Assembly: GCA_016210785.1 (NCBI GenBank)
Contig: JACQTN010000270.1
Coordinates: forward strand, 1-5,281
DNA: 5,281 nucleotides
Direction of reading: 5' to 3'
Source: Armatimonadota bacterium
Lineage (GTDB): Bacteria; Sysuimicrobiota; Sysuimicrobiia; Sysuimicrobiales; JACQTN01
The position numbers and the translations under genes are program-made. The notes beneath the pieces are model-generated. The model had not been told where the DNA came from. It worked only from the letters and a program-made list of their open reading frames with translations, and made no database searches. Shown in pieces: positions 1 through 5,061 of the stretch (position 1 is the stretch's first letter; each line of letters starts with the position of its first letter).

Positions 1-1
1 C

Positions 2-547
2 ACCTCGATGGTGGTCGTGGGCCTGATGTGGCGGTGGCTGTACGAGCAGGACGGGATCATCAACTACGCGCTGGTGAGCACGGGGCTCGCGGAGCGGCCG
101 GTCTCCTGGCTGGGGTCGCCGGACCTGGCGCTGTACTCGGTGATGTTCGTGACGCTGTGGAAGGGGCTGGGGTACTACATGGTGATCTACCTGGCCGGGC
201 TGCAGGCGATCTCGCCCGAGTTCGAGGAGGCGGCGGCGCTGGATGGTGCCTCGCGCGCCCAGGTGTTCCGGCACGTGATTCTGCCGCTGTTGCGGCCGTC
301 GCTGCTGCTGGCCAGCACCATCTCCGCTATCGCCGCGCTGAAGGTCTTCGAGGAGATCTACGTGATGACCGGCGGCGGGCCCATGTTCCGCACCTACACC
401 ATGTTCTACTACATCTTCGACAAGGGGTTTCAGCAGCTGGACCTGGGGTACGCCGCGGCGCTGGGCGTGGTGCTGGCCGCGGCCATCCTGGCGCTGTCGT
501 GGCTGAACTTCAAGATCTTCCGGCACGGCGGGCTGCAGTATTACTGA
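2..547 (+). CDS. Sugar ABC transporter permease, MalF/UgpA type (5' partial)
   Basis: Inner-membrane permease subunit of a carbohydrate ABC importer (binding-protein-dependent, MalF/UgpA/LacF-like). The frame is open from base 2 to the TGA at 545-547. The ATG at 8 is probably internal, because the visible part (about 181 residues) is short for a family of about 290-310 and begins inside a membrane segment. Counting from that ATG, hydrophobic stretches lie near 1-11, 41-65, 99-115 and 148-166. The cytoplasmic EAA loop, which docks on the ATPase, is clear at 73-97: EEAAALDGA, then a phenylalanine and an LPLLRP end. The C-terminus, with FKIF followed by a short polar tail, is typical of the family. 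The partner permease follows after 59 bases. A solute-binding protein gene is expected upstream, outside the window. Family is certain; the substrate cannot be read. Confidence 0.93.
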   Translation, partial: TSMVVVGLMWRWLYEQDGIINYALVSTGLAERPVSWLGSPDLALYSVMFVTLWKGLGYYMVIYLAGLQAISPEFEEAAALDGASRAQVFRHVILPLLRPSLLLASTISAIAALKVFEEIYVMTGGGPMFRTYTMFYYIFDKGFQQLDLGYAAALGVVLAAAILALSWLNFKIFRHGGLQYY

Positions 548-588
548 CCGTTCCGTTGGGGTGCGTGCGTCGACGGAGCTCAACGCGC

Positions 589-594
589 GAGGGG
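589..594 (+). promoter_or_regulatory. Possible ribosome binding site for the second permease
   Basis: GAGGGG lies 12 bases before the ATG at 607, slightly farther than ideal. It is the only purine-rich stretch in the 59-base gap between the permease genes. I see no convincing promoter or terminator hairpin in that gap, so the two genes are probably co-transcribed. Confidence 0.45.
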
Positions 595-606
595 ATCGCC
601 GGGCGC

Positions 607-1437
607 ATGATGCGGCGGGGGGGCGGGAGATGGCGGACGGCGTGGGCGTACGCGGGGTTCACCCTGCTCGCCCTGTTCACCGTCTTTCCTTTCCTGTGGA
701 CGCTGATCACCGCCCTCAAGACCACGGGCAGCGTGTTCGGCTTCCCGCCCGACCTGGTCCCGTGGCCCGCATCGCTGCAGCACTTCGCCACGGTCTGGCA
801 GACCATGCCGCTGGCCCGCTTCTTCCTCAACACCGCCTACATCGCCGGGATGGGCATCGGGCTCAACCTGCTGCTGTGCGCCATGGCGGCGTACCCGCTG
901 GCCCGGATGTCCTTCCCCGGGCGCGACCTGATCTTCTACGCGCTGCTGGCGACGCTCATGCTGCCCGGCCACGTGGGCCTCATCGTCAACTTCGTGACCA
1001 TGATGAAGCTGCGGCTGGTGGACACCTACGCCGGCGTCTACCTGCCCAGCGCCGTCAGCGTGTTTGGCATCTTCCTGCTGCGCCAGTCCTACCTGACTAT
1101 CCCCGCGGAGCTGGAGGACGCGGCCCGCATCGACGGCGCGGGCGACTTCGCCATCTGGTGGCGCGTGATGCTGCCGCTCATCCGGCCCGGCCTGGCCACC
1201 CTGGCGCTGTTTGAGTTCGTGTCCTTCTGGAACTCCTTCTTGTGGCCGCTGATCATCCTCAAGAGCCCGGAGAAGTATCCGCTGGCGGTGGGGCTGCTGT
1301 ACCTGTCGGGACTGTTCGCCCACAACACGCGGGCCATCGCCGCGGGCGCGGTGATGATGACGGTGCCTGTGATTGTCATCTTCCTCTTCACGCAGCGCTA
1401 CTTCATCCGCGGCATCGTGATGGGAGCCCTCAAGTGA
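607..1437 (+). CDS. Sugar ABC transporter permease, MalG/UgpE type
   Basis: Second inner-membrane permease of the importer, expected to pair with the MalF-type subunit upstream. The product is 276 residues, close to the usual 270-285. After a short basic N-terminus, hydrophobic segments lie near 13-37, 72-98, 105-130, 137-155, 197-222 and 240-265, giving the six-helix layout of MalG-like proteins. The EAA loop is at about 168-192: ELEDAARIDGAG followed by a MLPLIRP end. The C-terminus GIVMGALK matches the family's usual GI-x-x-GA-x-K ending. The ATG at 607 (or the adjacent 610) is preferred for length and hydrophobic profile; an in-frame GTG at 565 would add 14 residues but lacks a well-spaced ribosome site. 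The frame stays open upstream to base 28, but that stretch is a shadow of the first permease. The stop overlaps the next start (GTGA). Confidence 0.95.
   Translation: MMRRGGGRWRTAWAYAGFTLLALFTVFPFLWTLITALKTTGSVFGFPPDLVPWPASLQHFATVWQTMPLARFFLNTAYIAGMGIGLNLLLCAMAAYPLARMSFPGRDLIFYALLATLMLPGHVGLIVNFVTMMKLRLVDTYAGVYLPSAVSVFGIFLLRQSYLTIPAELEDAARIDGAGDFAIWWRVMLPLIRPGLATLALFEFVSFWNSFLWPLIILKSPEKYPLAVGLLYLSGLFAHNTRAIAAGAVMMTVPVIVIFLFTQRYFIRGIVMGALK
1422..1426 (+). promoter_or_regulatory. Ribosome binding site deciding the GTG start at 1434
   Basis: GGGAG, 7 bases before the GTG at 1434, lies inside the last codons of the MalG-type permease. It supports a start in the GTGA overlap rather than at the downstream GTG codons at 1581 or 1587. 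Confidence 0.6.
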
Positions 1438-3080
1438 GCCTGCCGCCGTACCGGATCCCGCCGGTCCTCGATCTCTGTCGCGGGGTGGAGGCCCGCGCTC
1501 GTGAGCAGGCCCGCGCCGGGGAGCAGACTCGTGCTGATGAGCAGGCTCGCGCCTGCGAACAGCCGGCCCGCACCGGCAGGGTGCCCGTGCGTTTGCTCCT
1601 GGTGCCCACCGACGCCCGTCCCTGCACGCGCGGGTATCTCCTGGACCTGGCCGCGGCCACCGGGTGGCCGGTGGAGAGCCCGCCCGCGGAGTGGCTGGGG
1701 TACCGGCGCGAGCCTGGTGACGCGCAGAGACTGCAGGCGTGGGCCGCGGAGCGCGCCACGGACGGCGCGGCCCTGGTGGCGTCGTCGGAGATGCTGCTCT
1801 ACGGCGGTCTCATTCCCTCCCGCCTTGGCCGCGAGTCGCTGTCCGAGATCGAGCGGCGGATCGACCGGCTGGCCGCGCTGGCCACGGCGGGGGCCGACCT
1901 GTACCTGGCCGCGGTCAACCTGCGCATCCCGCTCTCCACCGACGGCGGCGAGGAGCCGGACTACTGGCCGGCGCACGGCGCGGCGCTGCACCGGTACTCC
2001 GTCGCGCGGGACCGGCGAGATTTGGGCGAAGGGCACGACGCGGAACTCATCGCCGCGCTGGCGGAGATCCCGCCCGCGGTCCTGGAGGACTTCCTGTGGC
2101 GGCGGCGGCGCAACCTGCTGGCCAACCTCCACCTGGTCACACTGACCGCCGCCGGCCGGGCGCGTATGCTGCTGGTCGGGCAGGACGATACCGCGCCGCG
2201 CGGGCTGACCCGCGCGGAGATGGATGCCACGCAGGCGCTGGCCGCGCGGGTGGATGTGGAGGGACGCGTGCACCTGACCTCCGGCGCGGACGAGCTGTGC
2301 CTACGGCTGCTGGCCCGGCTCGTGAATGACCGGCTGGAGGCGCGGCCGCGCGTGCGTGTCCGGTTTACCTTCCCGGATGACCGCCGGCTGGTGCCGCGGT
2401 ACGAGGCGCAGCCGCTGGAGGACACCGTGCACGGCCACCTGCGTGCCGCGGGCGCGGAGGTGGTGGATGCCAATGAGGATCTCCTGCTCCTGGTGCACAA
2501 CTTCTCCGGCCCCGCGCAGAAGGAAGCCCACGATCAGGCACCGGGGGCGGAGGACGCGGTGCTCTCGACGGTGTCCCGCCTCGCGGACGCACGCGTGCGC
2601 AGTATTCCCGCGGCCGTGGCCGACGTGCGCTACGCCAACGGCGCCGACGATCAACTGGTCCGTCATCTTCTCCGCCATCCCGAGGCTCTGGGCATCGTCG
2701 CCTACTCAGCGTGGAACACGTGCAGCAACACGCTGGGCACCGTGATCGCTGACGCCACCATCGCGCTGCACGTGCGGCGCGGCCGCCTCGGCGCGCCCGA
2801 CGCGGGCGCGATCCTGCGCCGGTTTCTCATTCAGCGGTTCGTGGAGGACTGGGGCTACCAGGCGATCGTGCGGAAGGCGCTCATGCAGGATGTGCTGCCG
2901 CACACGGGCTGCGCCTACGGCGATATCGCGGGCGAGGAGGGCCGGTTCGAGGAGGAGGCGCGGGCGCGGTTCGAGGCGGACGTGCTGCCCGCGGTGCGCG
3001 CGGCGTTTGGGCCGGTGGAAATCGCTCGCCTGTGGTTTCCCTGGCAGCGGCTGTTTGAGGTGGGGCTGGAGGTCGCCTGA
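1434..3080 (+). CDS. DUF4127 family protein with N-terminal hexapeptide repeat
   Basis: I assign this to DUF4127, a bacterial family of about 500 residues without known biochemical function. The product is 548 residues from the GTG at 1434. Family-like blocks in order: VRLLLVPTDARPC at 52-64, LLYGGLIPSR at 121-130, GQDDTAPRG at 249-257, SGADEL at 283-288, YANGADD at 400-406 and AWNTCSNTLGT at 426-436. There is no signal peptide or membrane segment, so it is probably cytoplasmic. Residues 20-49 are unusual: tandem (A/T)RAxEQ hexapeptides encoded by an 18-bp repeat. The GTG at 1434 overlaps the permease stop and has a good ribosome site. An internal GTG at 1587 would give 497 residues and an N-terminus much more like the family. 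Overlap with the permease gene suggests a role in using the imported sugar; a catalytic or binding role is unknown. Confidence 0.85.
   Translation: MSLPPYRIPPVLDLCRGVEARAREQARAGEQTRADEQARACEQPARTGRVPVRLLLVPTDARPCTRGYLLDLAAATGWPVESPPAEWLGYRREPGDAQRLQAWAAERATDGAALVASSEMLLYGGLIPSRLGRESLSEIERRIDRLAALATAGADLYLAAVNLRIPLSTDGGEEPDYWPAHGAALHRYSVARDRRDLGEGHDAELIAALAEIPPAVLEDFLWRRRRNLLANLHLVTLTAAGRARMLLVGQDDTAPRGLTRAEMDATQALAARVDVEGRVHLTSGADELCLRLLARLVNDRLEARPRVRVRFTFPDDRRLVPRYEAQPLEDTVHGHLRAAGAEVVDANEDLLLLVHNFSGPAQKEAHDQAPGAEDAVLSTVSRLADARVRSIPAAVADVRYANGADDQLVRHLLRHPEALGIVAYSAWNTCSNTLGTVIADATIALHVRRGRLGAPDAGAILRRFLIQRFVEDWGYQAIVRKALMQDVLPHTGCAYGDIAGEEGRFEEEARARFEADVLPAVRAAFGPVEIARLWFPWQRLFEVGLEVA
1491..1580 (+). 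repeat. 18-bp in-frame tandem repeat (minisatellite)
   Basis: Four 18-base copies lie at 1491-1508, 1509-1526, 1527-1544 and 1545-1562, with a decayed fifth unit at 1563-1580. They encode ARAREQ, ARAGEQ, TRADEQ, ARACEQ and PARTGR. In the four good copies the last codon is always CAG and the second and third codons always encode Arg-Ala, while the fourth codon differs every time (CGT, GGG, GAT, TGC). The unit is a multiple of three, so copy-number change would keep the DUF4127 frame open. The encoded segment would be charged, Ala/Glu/Gln/Arg-rich and probably helical or disordered. It lies just before the conserved family start. Confidence 0.88.
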
Positions 3081-3094
3081 AGACTGATTTTCGC

Positions 3095-3114
3095 TTGACG
3101 GGCGCGTGCGTCAA
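3095..3114 (+). promoter_or_regulatory. Inverted repeat over the -35 box, candidate operator
   Basis: TTGACG and CGTCAA form perfect 6-base arms at 3095-3100 and 3109-3114, separated by 8 bases with a CGCG at the centre. Sixteen of the 20 positions obey the dyad. The left arm is the -35 box itself, so a dimeric protein bound here would block RNA polymerase. Autorepression by the DNA-binding antitoxin, alone or with its toxin, is common in type II systems; the Xre-like protein encoded just downstream is the likely ligand. There is no T-run after the dyad, so a terminator is unlikely. Confidence 0.5.
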
Positions 3115-3124
3115 ATGAGACAAT
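3095..3124 (+). promoter_or_regulatory. Predicted sigma70-type promoter of the toxin-antitoxin module
   Basis: TTGACG (3095-3100, five of six matches to TTGACA) is separated by 18 bases from GACAAT (3119-3124, four of six matches to TATAAT). It lies in the 65-base gap after the DUF4127 stop, the most AT-rich short stretch I notice in the window. Transcription would start near 3131, leaving a leader of about 15 bases with the ribosome site at its extreme 5' end. The overlapping dyad suggests repression by the antitoxin. Motif match only; no experimental support. Confidence 0.6.
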
Positions 3125-3130
3125 GGCAGT

Positions 3131-3136
3131 GGAGGG
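3131..3136 (+). promoter_or_regulatory. Ribosome binding site of the antitoxin gene
   Basis: GGAGGG, about 10 bases before the ATG at 3146, is the best Shine-Dalgarno match in this gap. The nearer GTG at 3139 is out of frame with the antitoxin, so the ATG is the start. Confidence 0.65.
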
Positions 3137-3145
3137 TCGTGAGTC

Positions 3146-3532
3146 ATGGGCGTTCACGCACACGTCACCCCACGCGCCGTGCCCGCGCGGTGGGCCCGGG
3201 GTGGCGCGCCGATCGCGGCGCGGCGGCTCAGGAAGTGGTACGGCCTGACGCAGGAAGCGTTCGCCCGCGCCGTCGGCGTGAGCCGAAGCACGGTGACGCG
3301 TTGGGAGGCACAGGACGGTGGGCCGGACCCGGACACTGCGGAAGGCCGGATTCTCCGGGTGATGGAGGAGGTCCGCCGCCTGTCCAGGCGCATCTGGGGC
3401 GAGGCGGGCGCGCGCAAGTGGCTGCAGGACCACGTCGTCCGCCTGCGCGGCCGTCCCGTCGATGTCCTCATCGTGGACGGTCCCGTTCCGCTGTATCAGA
3501 CCCTGATGGAGCTCTGGGAAGGCACTTTCTAG
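3146..3532 (+). CDS. Xre/MbcA/ParS-type antitoxin of a RES-Xre module
   Basis: Predicted antitoxin, 128 residues, that binds DNA and neutralises the RES toxin encoded next. After about 20 residues of Pro/Arg/Ala-rich leader comes a helix-turn-helix: a first helix near 22-32, then LTQEAFARAVGVSRSTVTRWE at 34-54, a standard Xre-type arrangement. A linker helix (66-84) leads to a C-terminal segment at 85-128 that fits the Xre/MbcA/ParS toxin-binding domain (DUF2384): G-x-x-ARKWL (88-93), an L-x-G-x-P turn (100-104), DVLI, and a final helix ending WEGTF. Antitoxin first and toxin second is the usual order for this class. A promoter and dyad sit immediately upstream, suggesting autoregulation. The TAG stop is only six bases from the toxin start and in the same frame. 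Assignment rests on motifs plus the RES neighbour. Confidence 0.88.
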   Translation: MGVHAHVTPRAVPARWARGGAPIAARRLRKWYGLTQEAFARAVGVSRSTVTRWEAQDGGPDPDTAEGRILRVMEEVRRLSRRIWGEAGARKWLQDHVVRLRGRPVDVLIVDGPVPLYQTLMELWEGTF

Positions 3533-3538
3533 ACCCCG

Positions 3539-4132
3539 ATGGCCACGCGCGGGGTCGCCGCTGCCCGGCCCAGACGGGTCCGACCCTTCCACGGGCGGAT
3601 CATCTTCCGCCAGGTGCCGAGGACAGCGTCTGCCTCACTCTGGCGACCGACAGCCCGATCCTACCGCTGGAGCGATGGATACCCCGTCTTGTACGCGTCG
3701 CTCGACCTGGACGTCGCCTTCGCCGAGCGGTTGAAGCGCACAGGGTTCCAGCGGACCCCGCTCCTGGTGGGCATCGCCCGGGCATCCATCGCCAGGACCC
3801 TCGACCTGACGTCGGACCAGACGCTGGCCACTTTCGGACTGTCGGTTACGGCCGTCACCGGCCCGGACTACGCGCCGTCGCAGCGCCTCGGACGGGAACT
3901 CTTCGAGACCGGTGTTGCCGCCCTGCTGGTCCCCGCAGCCATCGCGGAGGTCCCCACGCAGTTGCCGCGGTTTGTGCTCGTCCGCGAAAGGGAACGGCAG
4001 GAGCGCACGACTCCCGGCGTGGGGGTCAATCTCGTGATCTTCACGGGCAATCTGCGGCCGGGCGACGGTTACCGGGAGATCGAGCGCTTCCTCTGCGCGA
4101 TCTTCGGTTTGAGCCCCGGCGACGAGCGATGA
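3539..4132 (+). CDS. RES-domain toxin (predicted NAD+-consuming)
   Basis: Predicted toxin of the RES-Xre module, 197 residues. Characterised relatives act on NAD+: MbcT of Mycobacterium tuberculosis is an NAD+ phosphorylase, other Res toxins deplete NAD+, and ParT ADP-ribosylates a host enzyme. RES features: IIFRQV with the conserved Arg24, a degenerate G-R-W-like patch at 41-47 (SYRWSDG), VLYAS with Tyr52 (50-54), and A-F-A-E with Glu63 (60-63); then SQRLGRELFETGVAALLVP (114-132) and the closing strand NLVIF (164-168). Two oddities: the usual Ser after LLVP is Ala133, and about 30 residues separate this motif from NLVIF, more than in typical members. The ATG at 3539 follows the antitoxin stop by six bases without a good ribosome site, suggesting translational coupling. 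The stop overlaps the next gene as ATGA. Family is well supported; activity is not certain. Confidence 0.85.
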   Translation: MATRGVAAARPRRVRPFHGRIIFRQVPRTASASLWRPTARSYRWSDGYPVLYASLDLDVAFAERLKRTGFQRTPLLVGIARASIARTLDLTSDQTLATFGLSVTAVTGPDYAPSQRLGRELFETGVAALLVPAAIAEVPTQLPRFVLVRERERQERTTPGVGVNLVIFTGNLRPGDGYREIERFLCAIFGLSPGDER

Positions 4133-5061
4133 CCACGTACCGCAAGACCGACCGTCGGCCAACGGGCGAGACGCTCGCGGCGGCCGTCGGCGTGGACGTC
4201 GGCGGGACCCACGTGCGCGCCGCGCTGGTAGACCGCGAGGGCCACGTGCTCCACCACCTGCGCACGGGCACACCGCCGGAGGGCGGGGACGCGCTTCTGG
4301 CGGAGGTCGCCGGGCTGGTGCACGCGCTGCGCCACTCCCGGCGCGGCAGCACCATTGAAGGCATCGGCGTGGGTACCGGCGGCGTGGTGGAGCCCGGCAC
4401 CGGGCGCGTGCTTTCCGCCACCGCGCTCATCCGGGAGTGGGCGGGGAAGAATCTCGCCGCGGAGATCGAGGAACGGTGCGGCCATCCCTGCCGCGTGGAC
4501 AACGACGGCAACGCGCAAGCGCTGGGAGAGCTGCGGTACGGTGCCGGCCAACGCTTCGGGCACTTTGTGCTGATCACCATCGGCACCGGGGTGGGCGGCG
4601 GCATCGTGGTCGACGGACGCGTCTATCGCGGCGCGCGCGGCGGCGCGGGAGAGGTGGGGCACGTCGCGGTGCCCGGCGGCGGGCCCTGTTCCTGCGGCCG
4701 GCGGGACTGCCTGGAAGGAGCCGTCGGCGGCCGCGCCGTGGAGAGGTTGTGGGAGGAACGGACCGGTGCGCCGGCCGCGGACCTGTTCACGCGTGGGCCG
4801 CGCGATCCCGATGTGGATGTTTTCATGCGCGAGCGCGCGGAGATCCTGGCGGTGGGCATTGCGAGTGTCGTGAACATCCTGAATCCGCAGGCGGTGATCG
4901 TGGCGGGCGGGCCGCTCTACCGCTCGCATCTGGAGTGGATCCAGGCCCGGGTGCGGGAACTGGTGCTGCCCGCCTGCGCGGCGGTGGAGGTGATGCCCTC
5001 CGCGGTCGGCGAGCACCTGGGCGTCGTCGGCGCCGCGGCACTCGTGTGGGAGGACGGGTGA
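4129..5061 (+). CDS. ROK family sugar kinase
   Basis: Cytoplasmic ATP-dependent kinase of the ROK family, 310 residues (family about 290-320). The N-terminal phosphate-binding motif is VGVDVGGTH at 20-28. A second glycine-rich block, GIGVGTGG, lies near 80. DNDGN at 124-128 holds the likely catalytic base Asp126. TIGTGVGGG at 150-158 is the second ATP-binding loop. GEVGH at 174-178, with the CSCGRRDCLE block at 187-196, forms the ROK sugar and zinc signature: His178, Cys187, Cys189 and Cys194 are the expected zinc ligands. These residues are intact, so it should be active as a kinase rather than a ROK repressor; there is no N-terminal helix-turn-helix. The ATG at 4129 overlaps the toxin stop and adds about 19 residues before the first motif. 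Only a weak ribosome site is seen. Glucose, N-acetylmannosamine, allose or another sugar are all possible substrates. Confidence 0.93.
   Translation: MTTYRKTDRRPTGETLAAAVGVDVGGTHVRAALVDREGHVLHHLRTGTPPEGGDALLAEVAGLVHALRHSRRGSTIEGIGVGTGGVVEPGTGRVLSATALIREWAGKNLAAEIEERCGHPCRVDNDGNAQALGELRYGAGQRFGHFVLITIGTGVGGGIVVDGRVYRGARGGAGEVGHVAVPGGGPCSCGRRDCLEGAVGGRAVERLWEERTGAPAADLFTRGPRDPDVDVFMRERAEILAVGIASVVNILNPQAVIVAGGPLYRSHLEWIQARVRELVLPACAAVEVMPSAVGEHLGVVGAAALVWEDG
5048..5054 (+). promoter_or_regulatory. Ribosome binding site of the GHMP kinase gene
   Basis: GGGAGGA, six bases before the ATG at 5061, is the strongest Shine-Dalgarno in the window. It lies within the last codons of the ROK kinase gene. 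It favours ATG 5061 over the adjacent in-frame GTG at 5058 and over the later ATG at 5130. Confidence 0.75.

Noticed and set aside
28..606. Upstream extension of the MalG-type permease frame to base 28
   Set aside because: It overlaps the MalF-type permease in another frame and has no membrane-protein character before 607; a start at 607 gives the normal family length.
580..1323. Reverse-strand open frame of 247 codons opposite the MalG-type permease
   Set aside because: Low-complexity Gln/Glu/Arg/Gly composition, no family motifs, and complete overlap with a clear permease. A codon-bias shadow.
1491..1580. Tandem repeat as a CRISPR array
   Set aside because: Units are contiguous 18-mers without unique spacers, are in frame, and lie in a coding region.
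1398..2273. Reverse-strand open frame of 291 codons opposite DUF4127
   Set aside because: No recognisable motif and compositional bias typical of antisense frames; the + strand carries the conserved DUF4127 blocks.
3095..3114. Dyad as a rho-independent terminator of the DUF4127 gene
   Set aside because: The arms are only six bases, the loop is eight, and no T-run follows. Overlap with a -35 box makes an operator more likely.
3106..4128. Upstream extension of the ROK kinase frame through the toxin-antitoxin genes
   Set aside because: The frame is open by chance. Its translation is Arg/Pro/Gly-rich, and two better-supported genes occupy this stretch in another frame. The ATG at 4129 gives a normal ROK length.
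3081..4128. Insertion sequence or integrative element carrying the toxin-antitoxin genes
   Set aside because: I looked for terminal inverted repeats, flanking direct repeats, and a transposase or integrase, and saw none in the window.
4069..5016. Long reverse-strand open frame of 315 codons opposite the ROK kinase
   Set aside because: It runs antisense to a gene with intact ROK motifs. The translation is rich in His, Arg, Ala and Pro with no recognisable domain, as expected from the complement of a GC-rich gene.
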